From: Artemia franciscana
Taxonomy: Eukaryota; Arthropoda; Branchiopoda; Anostraca; Artemiidae
NCBI RefSeq assembly: GCF_032884065.1
Contig: NC_088883.1
Location: 33,835,354 to 33,899,353, forward strand
Length of the DNA: 64,000 nucleotides
Direction: 5' to 3'
Below are positions 48,303 to 59,696 of this stretch, piece by piece. The position numbers and the translations under genes are program-made. The notes below the pieces were generated by a model. It saw only the letters and a list, made by a program, of their open reading frames with translations. It made no database searches and was not told the DNA's origin. Positions within the stretch are counted from its first letter, which is position 1; the number at the start of each line of letters is the position of its first letter.

Positions 48303-49285
48303 CATGAATTGTTTTCTTAACATATTCCCTCCTCAAGAGCCATTGTGGAGTGAGAATTGTTTTCTTAACATATTCCCTACTCAAGAGTCACAATACTCAG
48401 CATAGCTTATACCCAAACCTAGGCCTTTATTTTTTTAGTTGGGTAACATTTATAGCCTAAATACATGGATGTCTATGAGGTAGGGAAGGGCTGGGTTATT
48501 GCCTCCCCCTGATAATTAGGATCTATGAAGTGGTTGTGAGCAAACCAAAGGAAAGAGAGTAGAATAGAGAAAGACCTTGGAATATAAATGTTAACCCAGG
48601 TTGGCTGTCCGCCAATAGGTTTTTGACCTTAATAGTGGCATTATGAATTCTAATGTGTGACTTGATGATTCCTTTACAGGTTTTCACAAATATGTTTTTT
48701 TTTTAAACAAGTGAAAACAAATATGTTTGCTCATTCAAGCTGGTATTCTTGATCAAAATAGTCTATGATGTCAAATGTATCATTCAGGAGTACCCATAAG
48801 TGAATACCAGAAGTCACTAGTTAGAAATGCTTGTTTTGTATTTTCTCCTGTAACAGACATATTTTGTTTGTGTTTTATTATTATTTGTTTTTTTTAGCAT
48901 ATTTATTTATTTCAATTCAGTCAGAAAATATGAAGTATATGAATATTTGAGAACCAGGTTAAAAGATATCAATATTGCTCAATAATGTCTGACCAACACT
49001 TTGACATTGCTTGTTAAAACATAATTCTAGGAGTTTTAATCTTATTTTTCATAAGTAGGCTATTGCTATGTGCATTTTTTGTAGTACTTTAATTTTTGTT
49101 TTCATTTACTTGTCCTTTCCTTGACATTCTATTTCTATTACCTTTCAAAAATGTTCAAAATCCATGTTGACTCTCTGACATAATTTTTTTGTACTTAATT
49201 TAATTCGTACCCTTTTGATTCAAAGGATTCAAGTTACCATATCTGTGGTTCTGTTTGTTGTAAGACCTTTTTCAAGAGAAGTTAA
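48303..49285. other. Spacer, no gene seen
   Basis: AT-rich with a repeated word TTGTTTTCTTAACATATTCC (48310 and 48358). No exon-like frame. Confidence 0.5.
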
Positions 49286-49289
49286 CACT

Positions 49290-49875
49290 TGTAGTAAACA
49301 TTGACAAGAAACTGATATGACATTGTGGTGGAACAAATTCTATTTTACCAATAAAATATCCAACTTGTCTGGGTTTTCTAACATAGTTCCTGTTTGTAGT
49401 CTAGTTGTCACTCCTAAACAATTACTACTACTACTACTGAAAACTCACTGCAGCAACTAGCTGTCTGTGGCCAACACTGCTACCAATGCTCCTCTGCCAT
49501 CCCAGTCTATTCAAAGTCCTTTGTTTAGATCCTCCCACCCCAACTGCAGACAACCTGCTTTGCGTTTAGTCCTAGACAGTGGGATGAAAAGGAAAAACTT
49601 CAGCAATCCGTCATCCTCAATCTGCAGAATGTACCTGAGACATCTCAACCCTTCTCTCATTATAGCACTAGAAAGCAGGATTTTTGGGGATATTCTCAAT
49701 ATTTCCCCTGTATGTATTTATGCTGATTTAGAATTTCATGTTGAATTATTCCCTACTAGACTCCAAACATGAATTATGTTAGAAAACCTAGACAAGTTTG
49801 ATATTTCACTGGTAAAATAGAATTTGTTCCACCATAATGTCATGTCAGTTTCTTGTCTATATTTACTCTAGGACC
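49290..49875. repeat. Inverted repeat flanking a LINE A tail
   Basis: Left arm about 49297-49400 (AAGAAACTGATATGACATTG, then GGAACAAATTCTATTTTACC) is the imperfect inverse of right arm 49765-49868. Between the arms lies a LINE A 3' end on the minus strand (49425-49700) with ACTACTACTACT, the complement of the AGT tail, and LRCLRYILQIEDDG. A short LINE A piece in + orientation (49870-49925, LRWLGYILQMEG) follows the right arm. Confidence 0.7.
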
Positions 49876-49929
49876 ATAATGAGAGGAAGGTTGAGATGGC
49901 TTGGGTACATTCTGCAGATGGAGGGAACT

Positions 49930-50540
49930 ATCAATATAGGGAACCATTTTCGAGCCTAATTTTAAAAGCCCTGCTCATTCAAGAATCTAAATTTGCTAGT
50001 AAGGTAACTGAATGTCTTTTGTATTTTATTTTACTGATATATAACTTCTTTCCCTCTTCTACCAAGGGTCCCCACCTAAGAAGTTTCAGTTAAAAAATGT
50101 TAGTACTCATGAAAGTTCTGATGTTTGTTACTGCTAGTGTGAACATGTCTTTCATATGTGATGTTTCCTTTCTCTTTGGAAATGTGGACACACAGGTCAA
50201 TGATTTTTATGGGGAATTGGAAAAGTTGCATTCTGGGCAAAATCTTTTCAGGTGCATTACAATCTTTTTATTATGAGTATTCTTGTAACCCATTGTATAT
50301 TACTAAGCTATAAAATTTTACTTCTCCTGACCTGTTTTTCTTACATGTGTTATTCCACAAGACTACAATTGTGTCAAAGGCTGTCTCCAGAGGAGGTTTT
50401 ACTGGATTTCAACCCTGCCCCCTCTGAAATTGGTGTCTGTCTTGCAAAAAAAATACAAAATGTTACTTTTGAAAAACAAGTTTTGATGTCCTGGATACAG
50501 CCTGTCTTGGAATCTTAGAATCTCAATGATTTATTGGACA
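49930..50540. other. Spacer, no supported gene
   Basis: AT-rich sequence. A frame at 50252-50518 is open for 88 codons, but it has no recognised motif or splice support. Confidence 0.5.
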
Positions 50541-50541
50541 C

Positions 50542-50582
50542 CACACTCTCTAGTTCTACTATAGGTAGAACTAGAGAGTGTG
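50542..50582. repeat. Perfect 18-bp hairpin
   Basis: CACACTCTCTAGTTCTAC (50542-50559), loop TATAG, and the exact inverse (50565-50582). It could be the core of a foldback repeat or a structured RNA. It lies about 420 bp before the candidate exon at 51000. Confidence 0.8.
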
Positions 50583-50999
50583 TTCAAACATAGAATTATG
50601 GCAGTTGACTTGAATGCAGTAAAGTCAATTGTAAATCTGAGTGTGGTTCTTCCAAGGCCAGAACATCAAAAGTTTACTTCTTTGAGAGTAAATCAATTAT
50701 CAGATTGACATGAGATAAGATTTTCAGAGTTCAAGTGTAAAATTATTGGAGTAGCTATGATAATAGAGAGGTAAGCACTTAAAGTTGGCTGTAGTTCAAC
50801 TAATGTCAAAGATCCAGACGCATGCTAAATTGTCATTCTATGTTTGTGGAGTTTAAGGAACTCATTTACTATAGAGAAATGTTACAAAAAGGATCTTTTG
50901 GACTTGATTAAAAGATTAAGATCTTCAGGCCCCCCTCCCCCTACTCTCCTGCTTGCTATGTCTGTGTTCATTTGAAACTATTGAGGTTTTTTTCTGTAG

Positions 51000-51168
51000 A
51001 TGAATGTTGAAGCTGTAATGGAGAACCTTTCATTGGATAATGATTTGCCCAAATCAATGAGTTGTGGAAAAACAAATGGATCTGGAAGTGAGTGCAAAGA
51101 CTCTGGTGTTTTTTGCTCTGAGGAGTTGGCAGGTGTATCCATTGCTAAAGAATGTATCTGTGATGAAG
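51000..51168 (+). CDS. Candidate coding exon of an unknown gene
   Basis: Bounded by the pyrimidine-rich acceptor GTTTTTTTCTGTAG and the consensus donor G|GTAAGT. Only one of three frames is open, and it starts with ATG at the first exon base: MNVEAVMENLSLDNDLPKSM at the start and CKDSGVFCSEELAGVSIAKE further on. 56 codons, phase 1 at the donor. It is acidic and Ser-rich. DSGVFCSEE resembles DSG-type phosphodegrons as in IkB/Cactus or beta-catenin N-termini, but no ankyrin or armadillo exon was seen downstream, so no function is assigned. The partner exons are not identified, and an inverted-terminus element begins 16 bp into the next intron. Confidence 0.5.
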
Positions 51169-51184
51169 GTAAGTAGCGTATTTT

Positions 51185-51641
51185 TATGGCACTTGGTATT
51201 TACCAAGTGACATATAGTGATTCCAAATTCTGTTGGTCTGTCCTGGTTTTGCTAGTTTGGGCACTTCCAGATAAGCTAGGACGCTGGAATTTGGCAGGCG
51301 TATCAGGGACCAGACCAGATTAAATTAGAAATAGTCGTTTCTCTGGTTCGACCATCTGAAGGGGGGAGTGGGGGGGGGGGTTCGGTTAATTCAGAAAAAG
51401 CAGAAAAAATGAAGTATTTTTAACCTTAAGAATGGGTGATAGGATCTTAATGAATCTTGATATTTAGAAGGACCTCATGTCTCAGAGCTCTTATTTTAAA
51501 TTCTGACTGGTATTAAGCCTCTGATTTCTTTTTAATCAATCTATTGATACTTAGAATTTTGCTAGAGCTCATGCCATATGAGCTCTTAGCTCTTGGCTCT
51601 TCTGACCTCGTCACAAGTGCCATATGAGCTCTTAGCTCTTG
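51185..51641. mobile_element. Inverted-terminus element, minimal copy
   Basis: Left TATGGCACTTGG with the CACTTGGT/ACCAAGTG hairpin (51190-51209) and right CAAGTGCCATA (51614-51624), then GCTCTTAGCTCTTG. At about 440 bp it has only one partial internal unit (a G run at 51372-51381, then a single GGATCTTAATGAATCTTGAT), against five or more in the 2401 copy. It lies in the intron after the candidate exon. Confidence 0.75.
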
Positions 51642-51644
51642 TTT

Positions 51645-52365
51645 ATATATGCAGATTGCCCCCCCCCCCCTGTTTCATAACTTATTCCCTGCTTTTTCAG
51701 TTCTGACATTAACTTCCTTGTTATTATCCCTGTTAATTCGACTGTTGAAGTTCAGGTATTCATCAGATATCTCCTTCTTAGTTTAACCTAATTTCAGAGG
51801 TGTTATGTTGAGGCAATCTTGATTTAGTCTCACTCTATAAACAAAAATTTGCAGGAATGAGGGATGAAACAGAGGATTTGCAATGGTGTCAATTCAAATT
51901 TAAATATTTTGCATTACAAATCTGACTGTATTGTCTATAAATGTATTGAATGTAATTACATTGCTCTAAACTTGTCCTAGTATGAAGGTCTTGGAGTTAA
52001 TGAACATTTTTTTTAAATTAAAAGTCTATTGTGAAAGCAGGATAGTACAAAAACAAGAGGAAGAAGATTTTAATTTAATGAAAATAATGTATTATTTTAT
52101 CCAGTTGTCGCAGAGCGAAGTTAAATAAAGTTTATGAACTTTTAAGGGCTAATCGAATTCTCTTTTGCTTACACTCTAAATAAAAATCTAGACTCGTGGA
52201 ACTCAATGCGGCTGTTTTTACCTTAGAAGGAGGTGGAAGTTTCTATTTTGGTTTAGGCATCTTATAAAAATAGAAAAAAATCGATTTGTGGAAAAAATCT
52301 TTATATGCAGTTTTGCACTTTGTGGAAGTAATGGGCGCAAATTGAGACAAAAAACCGAACACGGT
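51645..52365. other. Spacer, no gene seen
   Basis: AT-rich with a C run near 51661-51671. No recognised feature. Confidence 0.5.
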
Positions 52366-52369
52366 TGAA

Positions 52370-52975
52370 AATTAATGTTTAGGTGTCTTAAGTTGCTGAG
52401 ACTAGGAATAAAGGTGAAGAGATGATGTTAGAGAAGGAGATTGGTCAGGTGGGTAGCCTTGTTTTTCTGGGTAGTACTATTAGTAAAGATGGTTGATGCA
52501 ATAAAAGTATTAAAAGTAGGTTAGCCAAGGCCTACAGTTGAAAATAGTTTGGAAGAATAAGAAGATGAGTCTGTAAACGAAGACAAGAATAGTGGGGACT
52601 CCATTGATAACAGTGGTCAAATATGGCTTGGAAATGTGGGTGCTTCAAAAGACGGAGGAGGATTTGTTAGATGTACAAAAAATGTGGTATTATCCCAATT
52701 TCAAGGGCTATAGTGAAAGAAAGGCTGAGGTAGCTAAGACACGTTTTGCAACTGAAAAATGACGGTTGTCAAAGGTGTTTCTTTTTGGTCATCCATCCAA
52801 GGTCAAATGAAAAGCAGGTTGTCCTTAAATGGGACGGTAATATTTCATAAGAAAGGATTTGAAGAAAATTGGAGCATCTTCAGAGGGTTTAAATAGAGAA
52901 GCTTTGAATAGACTGTGATGGAGGAGGACCGTGCGAATGTGTCTTGGCCGTAAAACGCGTTTTTTTTCTAAAGTG
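52370..52975 (+). mobile_element. LINE family A 3' fragment
   Basis: Contains degraded LINE A words: VGSLVFLGSTISKDG (about 52450-52495), KSRLAKAYS, TVVKYGLEMWVLQKTEEDLL (about 52610-52668), a deleted stretch, then KVFLFGHPSKVK (about 52770-52805). It ends near GGAGGAGGACCGTGCGAATG. Frameshifted throughout. Confidence 0.75.
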
Positions 52976-52979
52976 AGAG

Positions 52980-55035
52980 AGTGTATCAGTGACGCTATTT
53001 GGGGGGGACTGTGCCCTCTAGATTAATTGGCCCTCCTCTCTAGATAGTAAAAAACACTCTTTTCTGATTGATAAAACCTTAGTTAGTATTTTTATTGACG
53101 AAATTAAACACGACAATTTTGCACCCCAGATATCGCAAAATACATTTGCCCCTCCCCTCTAGGTTTTTGTATTTTGACACCATTGGATACTGTAGGTAAC
53201 TTTAAAAAAACTTCGCGAGGCCCAATGTAGCTCGTAGATCAATTTGCTAAGTATCATAGGCCTATTGCCCGCGCCCTCTCTAATCTCAGCTTGGTTCTTG
53301 CTACCTAATTAATTAAACTGTTTTTTGTTTGTTTCTATTGCAAATGTTACTAAGGGTATGCATCAACGGACCGTTGGAATTTAGGTGTAGAATTTCGATT
53401 AAATAAAACTAAAAGCAAGTAAGAAGGCGTCAGGTATGGTTTGATTCCCACTCTCTTTGTTTCTAACTGTTCTTTAAAAAAGAGTGTATCTCGTACAGCT
53501 TTCGAAAAAGTTCCAAAGCTGTCAGTAGCAGAATTCGACACTATTCCAAAAGCAGCCAACATTTTAGCAGCACAACTTGTGCTTTGACCTCTTTTCTTAG
53601 AGTAAAAAACATTTTTATATATAAAAATGGTATTTTTAGGCAAAATCTCCCATCAAGTTTCACTATGCCATGAAAACTGCCAAGTAGCATAACTACTATG
53701 CTACCCCACTTTTTGCACGGCGGATCTTGTAGCTGCTAGATAAAAACCAATAGCCAGGCGCATAGATGTTTTTATTTTTCTCAGGGAGGGTGGTTATGTT
53801 TGAATAAAACCCCATTTAAAGTAAATGAAGTAAAACAATTACTTTTCAGTATTTTCACCACACAGCATAACAACACATCTTGTATAACTCAGAAACTACA
53901 CGTACAGTTGCGCCACTGTAATGTGACTTGTTTTCATTCGCCCGCATGAGCCTGCGGATGTACATAGATTAGAAATAGCTTTTATGTCAACCTAACCCTG
54001 TCTCAACTAGCAACACTCCGCCCTATATGAAAAAATCAGAGGGTCTGTCAAGCCTTATAAGTTGGAAATAGATGATGGTAGTGATCTTTCAATCTTTTAT
54101 TGAAGATAGAAAGAAATGTGCGAAAATCTAGGAGGAGGGCATTTTTTGTAATTTTTTTTTTCAAAGAGAATCCCAAAAATAAGGGACTTCCAAAACGTGG
54201 TGTTACTGAAAGTTTCATTGATCTAGGAAAACTTAAACAGAACTTGTCCAGAAGTTGCTCAATGTGTATCGTCTATTTCTGCAGCAGGTTATTGATATTA
54301 TGTTGTTTAAGCAATTGTTATTTTAATTGTTGTTGTTTCTGTATGTCAATTACCCCTACCATTTTCGTGCGAATTTGGCCCTGTTGAGCTTGTGATATAA
54401 AATTTTTGAGAAATAAATCTTGCCTCATTAAATCTATCCCTGGTTCCTAATAAACTAATTGATTTGGTCAGAACTTCATCAAGAATCTAGAAACTGTAGG
54501 AAAGAGGGCTGGGTCCAACAACTCTTTCCCTCTCCATGTTTATGTACCTGAGGGAAATGGTGCATTTGTCAAGAGAGCAAAATCAGGGCCTGGTTTAATT
54601 GTCCTAACAGGAAAATCAAACCTGGCTCCCTTCCCTACAGAGATTTTTCGTACGTGATTGAAAGGTCAATTTGGCTCGAGACCTTCAGTGAGAAAACTGA
54701 TTTAAAAAAGATTGCTTTATTTATATATTATTTTATTCTTAATTCTGCATTGAGGACGGATGAGCGGAGATCCTGGCCGATACATGTGCATTTTTTCTTG
54801 TTTTTCACCGGGTGTTACTACTTTGTTTTTTATCTCTGTTCTCCTACGTTTCTCGTTCTGGCAACCATGCTTCACTACACATAAATTAGCCTTTTTTCTG
54901 GGAGGGAGGTGTAGGTATATTTTCCTCTTGGGTTTAGTACCAGATCTCAGCAACCTTTATGATTTGATGTTTATTAAAATTAATAGCCTGGACTCAAATC
55001 ACCTTATTGGGGAAAGTCTATCAATAGTAAAAGCA
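52980..55035. other. Spacer with unsupported frames
   Basis: A minus-strand frame of 97 codons (53350-53643) and a plus frame of 95 codons (54100-54387) are open. Neither shows a domain I recognise. The 53350 frame is the better candidate (mixed composition, KSAADSFGTFSKAVRDTL-like text), but it has no clear splice or promoter context. No other feature was recognised. Confidence 0.4.
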
Positions 55036-55040
55036 AGTTA

Positions 55041-55860
55041 ATGATTAGTATGCCGCTATATAAAAAAAGAGCGGTCAGTTGGTTTTGTAACAAGTATATT
55101 TTAACAGATTCGGTTCTTGGTGAAGATGCCCAAGGAAAGGTTTTTGTTGCATTAAGACGACGTGACTCGAAGAAAGTAGCAGGAATATTTATCAAGGATA
55201 AATCCTCTTACCTCAGAAAGCTAAAGAAAGGCGAATTGGTGTCAGATGAAATTTGCGTCTTAGATAAAGTGAAAAGGATGTCGACGGATGTCTAAGATTG
55301 CTAATAACGAAAAAAAGGATAATAACGGAATCTGACGAAACTTCAATGACGCGAATGCATTAAAGAGTATGGAGGTCTCAATGAATCCACAGCTGCCTCT
55401 GTTTTCACGCAAACAGTCAATGCCGTCTAGTGAATGGAAGATGCTGGCACTGCATGCAAAGACTTGGAACGTGACAATGTACTTGTTGATGAATTATACA
55501 ATGTTACCATCATTGACTTTGGTTCTGCTCCATCACTGGACACACGCTTTATTTCTATACTGATGGATATGTCCTACCTGAAGTTCAGCATGATCCAATG
55601 AATTATATATTTTTAGCAGTCATCACTTGGTCCCTAGGGTTAATCTTGGGGTCCATCCGGATTGGTGATGAACCTTTCCAATTTGGGCTGCGTTCTTACA
55701 AAGTTAGGAAGGTGATTATTAGAATGATCAAAATTGATCAAATGATCAAAGACTTTCAAAATTGGCTTGGAATTTAGTATCCAGTTGTCTCGATCTGAAA
55801 AGTAAGAAGCGGCTAGAAATTCGAGAAATTATCTACAGACCTCTGTGGTTCCATAGCTGC
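55041..55860 (+). pseudogene. PIM-like protein kinase pseudogene, copy 2 (near full length)
   Basis: Through several frameshifts the translation follows a whole Ser/Thr kinase domain without introns. In order: NKYILTDSVLGEDAQGKVFV (Gly loop, 55089-55148); KEYGGLNESTAASVF (about 55362-55405); CKDLERDNVLVDELYNVTII (catalytic loop, 55456-55515); DFGSAP; then WSLGLIL and GDEPFQFG (about 55630-55690, helix F and the following loop); and CLDLKSKKR with YRPLWF (about 55783-55850, helix H to the domain end). HRD is replaced by CKD, the usual VAxK lysine is displaced, and stops occur after 55295. PIM type is suggested by the ENI/DNV(L)VDE, IIDFGS and WSLG..L..GD.PF pattern. Lack of introns suggests a retrocopy, but no poly-A tail or target duplication was seen. 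Confidence 0.75.
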
Positions 55861-55864
55861 GTTG

Positions 55865-56275
55865 TTGAATTGCAGTTCAATTTTCCGAAACAACATACAA
55901 TGGAGAATGGAAAAGTCGATCTACATGAGCCGATCAACAAACCGATCTACCCAAAAATGTCGAAAAACGGAAGATAAACCCTATTTTTGATTGTTCTGAG
56001 CTTAAAAATACTATGGAAGCAGAAAGAAATTTTGATTAGGAGGAATTTGAAAAATCTACTGGTAATTACAGAAGTTGAGCTACAATATACAAAATACCTT
56101 AACATTTGGGCTGCAATACGGCAATGTTCCTTAACTGTAGACAAATTGAGAAAATATCAAATCAACTCCTTTATTAGAAACCTATTATAAATAAAGAAAC
56201 CTATACTTATGGGAATGATAAAAAGTCTTCGAAAACAAGTAGGCTGTACTAATTACCTGTATGGATTCTGGACCA
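55865..56275. other. Spacer after the kinase pseudogene
   Basis: AT-rich; short open frames without motifs. Nothing recognised. Confidence 0.5.
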
Positions 56276-56277
56276 GC

Positions 56278-56480
56278 AATACTACTACTACTACTACTAC
56301 TAATAACTCACTGCAGCACCAAGCCGCCTGAGGCCAACACAGCTACGCACGCTCCTCCTCCAACCTAATCTATTTAAAGCCTCCCTCTTTACACCCTCCC
56401 AGGAAGTTCCCATTTCCTTTAAATCCTTATTTATGACATCCTCCCAACCCAGACAAGGACGACCTGCTTTACTCTTTATA
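56278..56480 (-). mobile_element. LINE family A 3' end
   Basis: ACTACTACTACT (complement of the AGT tail) at 56280-56302, then the inverse of the LINE A 3' region up to GGACGACCTGCTTTACT (the KAGRP codons). Only about 200 bp of the 3' end is present, a 5'-truncated insertion. Confidence 0.8.
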
Positions 56481-56519
56481 ATTAGTCAGTGTTTTATCAC
56501 TCTTTGTAATATTGGATAT

Positions 56520-56615
56520 ATTTATTATTACTTATATTACTTATTACTTATATTACTTATTACTTGCTTATTACTTATTACTTATATTACTTATATTACT
56601 TATTTTATATTACTA
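56520..56615. repeat. TATTACTTAT microsatellite
   Basis: Irregular repeats of TTATTACTTATATTAC over about 95 bp. Confidence 0.85.
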
Positions 56616-56619
56616 AATA

Positions 56620-57290
56620 AAATCTATATATATTCGTTAATATTAGACATATCTCTTTTATCTAATGTAGGTTGCGCAAATTTCAGGGTCATGGTTATGT
56701 TAGGATTATCAAATTTTGCAGAAAAAATACGGATAATATTTTCTCAAACTTACGAAAATTTACAAAAAATAAATATGTTACCATTTTTTCACTAAATCTT
56801 GTGCTTATTTTTATACTATAAATAAGTGCGAAAGGTAATAAAAACTGCCAATAACCTAAATTGGGGGCTTTTAATTGTACTAACAGATCTATGCTTAGTG
56901 GAGTATTACCAGAAATAATAGGATTTATGACATAATCTCGTCGTTTGACCATTAAGAGGGTACAGATGCCTGTCTTAAGCAGACGCTTAGTTTTTGTTTT
57001 AATTAACTTTCTGAAAGTAACTTTTTCGTGTGTATATTATTTGAAATTGTATGGGAAAATGGTGCATAAAGGTTTATTAATATTAACATGGCTTGTTATT
57101 GGCTTTGTATTATTGTTATTGTATTATTGGCTATTAACATGGCTTGGAACCGCCTGAATGGTTGAATAGTTAGCTTTAACAGGCGATGAACGTGTTTTTT
57201 TTAAGATTGGCTTTGCTGAAAAGGAAACATGTTAAGAAAAAAAAAATTTACTTCAAAATATGCAGGAAAATTGTAGTTAATACATTTTGA
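56620..57290. other. Spacer, no gene seen
   Basis: AT-rich; a hydrophobic 70-codon frame (56945-57157) has no supporting signal. Words TTATTAACATGGCTTG repeat near 57085 and 57130. Confidence 0.5.
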
Positions 57291-57299
57291 CTACAATTC

Positions 57300-57495
57300 C
57301 ACTTTACTCACAATCCCCCTCCCAATGTGTGAATATATAGCCCAACATATTTATTTCCAATGTATCACCTATTATTTCAAACCGTGTAGGCCTATCCGTA
57401 AATTGAAACAACTGTAAATAAATCAAGAAACGGAAAAACACATGGGAAATATTTAATTTGAGCTACATATTTGCACACTAGGAGGGAGGGGCAAG
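57300..57495. mobile_element. Small foldback element (family W), copy 1
   Basis: CCCCCTCCCAATGTGTGAAT, then ATATAGCCCAACATATTT at the left pairs inversely with AAATATTTAATTTGAGCTAC and ATATTTGCACACTAGGAGGG at the right. A related copy is at 61425-61620. Confidence 0.6.
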
Positions 57496-57499
57496 TCCA

Positions 57500-57655
57500 T
57501 GCTCAGGATTTTTCCGGGAGAGACGAAAAAAACTTTAAAAAGCGCATCAAAAATTTGTTAATATGCATTTTGTTACGTTTTTACGAGTTGAGAAAATTTT
57601 TTAAGGGGGTTTGAACCCCCTAACCCCCCTGGATACGGCCTTGGTCGGGGGTAAA
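57500..57655. repeat. GGATACG-type dispersed repeat
   Basis: Shares AAAAGCGCATCAAAAATTTG and TTTTTACGAGTTG with 21525-21580 and ends CCCTGGATACGGCCTTGG. Confidence 0.55.
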
Positions 57656-59696
57656 TTATGGTAGAATTTGAGTCGGTACTTATATGTTATATCGCCTTTG
57701 CTAAGCTCTTCATCCATTGACGCACTGTAGAACCAATTTTTATGGCACTTGGTATTAATCAAGTTAGTCGTTAGTCATTTTCGCGATTTGACCATATGGG
57801 GGGGGGGAGTGGGGGGTCGGTTAATTCGGAAAAAATAGAAAAAATTAAGTATTTTTAATTTGCGAACGGGTGATGGGATCTGAATGAAATTTGATGTTTG
57901 GAAGGATATCTTGTTACTACTACTACTTATTCCCGACCAGATCTGGTGACATTGGGGGGATTTGGGGAGGGGAACCTAAAATCTCGGAAAACGCTTAGAA
58001 TGGAGGGATCGGGATGAAACTTGGTGGTAAGAATAAGCAGAAGTCCTAGATACGTGATTGACATAACCGGAACGGATCTGCTCTGTTTGGGGGAGTTGGG
58101 GGGGGGGGGTTAATTCTGAAAATTAGGGAAAAAATGAGGCATTTTTAACTTACGAAGGAGTGATCGGATCTTAATGAAATTTAAAGTTTGGGGAGATTGA
58201 GGGGGATCCTAAAATCTCGGAAAACGCTGTAGGGATCGGGATGAAACTTGGTGGGGAAAATAAGCACAAGTCATAGATACATGATTGATATAACAGGAAC
58301 AGATCCGCTCTCTTTTGGGGATTTTGGGGGAGGGTTAATTCTGAAAAATTAAAAAAAAATGAGGCATTTTTAAGTTACGAAGTAGTGATCGGATGTTAAT
58401 GAAATTTGATTTTTAGAAGGATATCGTGTCTCAGAGCTCTTATCTTAAATCCTGACCGGATCCGGTGAAGGGGAAGTTTGGGGTGGCGGAACCTGAAATA
58501 TTGGAAAACGCTTATAGTGGAGGGATCGGGATGAAACTTGGTGGTAAAAATAATCGTAAGTCCTAGATACGGGATTGACATAACCGGAACAGATCTGCTC
58601 TCTTTAGGGGAGTTGGGGAGAGGGTTGATTCTAAAAAATAGAAAAAATGAGGTATTTTTGACTTACGAAAGAGTGATCGTATCTGAATGAAACTTCATAT
58701 TTAGAAGGACCTCGAAAATCAGATCTCTTATTTTAAATCCCGTCCGGATCCAGTGTCATTAAGGGGGGGGAACCGGAAATCTTGGAAAACGCTTAAAGCG
58801 GAGAGATCAGGATGAAACTTGGTGGAAAGAACAAGTCCAAGATATGTGACTGACATAACCGGATCGGATCCGCTCTCTTTGGCGGAGTTGGGGGGGGGGA
58901 GTAATTCGGAAAAATTAGAAAAAATGAGGTATTTGTAACTTACGAACGGGTGATCAGATCTTAATGAAATTTGATATATAGAAGGATCTTGTCCTTTAGA
59001 AACTCTCATTTTAAATCTCGACCAGATCCGGTGACATTGAAGGGAGTTGGAGGGGGAAACCGGAATTCTTGGAAAACGTGAAAATCGAGGTATCTTACGA
59101 ATGGGTGATCGGATCTTCATGAAACTTGATATATAGAAGAATCTTATGTCTAAGATGCTCCATTTTCAATTCGAATTGGATCCGGGGACATACAGAGTTG
59201 GAGGAGGAAAACAGAAATCTTGGAAACCGGAAATCTTTTTAAACCCTTAGAGTGGAGAGATCGGAATGAAACTTGATGGGAAGAATAAGCACAAGTTATA
59301 GATACGAGATTGACATAATTGGTACAGATCTGTTCTCTTTGAGGGAGCTGGGGGTTGTTAATTTGGAAAAAATCATAAAAATTGCGGTGTTTTTAACCTA
59401 AGAACGAGTGACCGGACCTTGATGAAATTTGATATTTAGAAGGAAATCGTGTCTCAGAGCTCTTATTTCAAATCCCTACCAGATCTTTTGACATTGGGGA
59501 AGTTGGAGGGGGGAACCGTAAATCTTGGAAAACGCATATAAATGTCGTAGGTACGTGATTGACGTAATCGGACTGGATCCGCTCTCTTTGGTGGAGTTTG
59601 GTGGTGGGGTTCAGTGCTTTGGCGAGTATGGTGCTTCTGGACGTACTAGGACGATGAAAATTGGTAGGCGTGTCAGGGAGCTGCACAAATTGACTT

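Noticed and set aside
53350..53643. 97-codon minus-strand frame as a gene
   Set aside because: Composition is gene-like, but no domain, promoter or splice partner was found.
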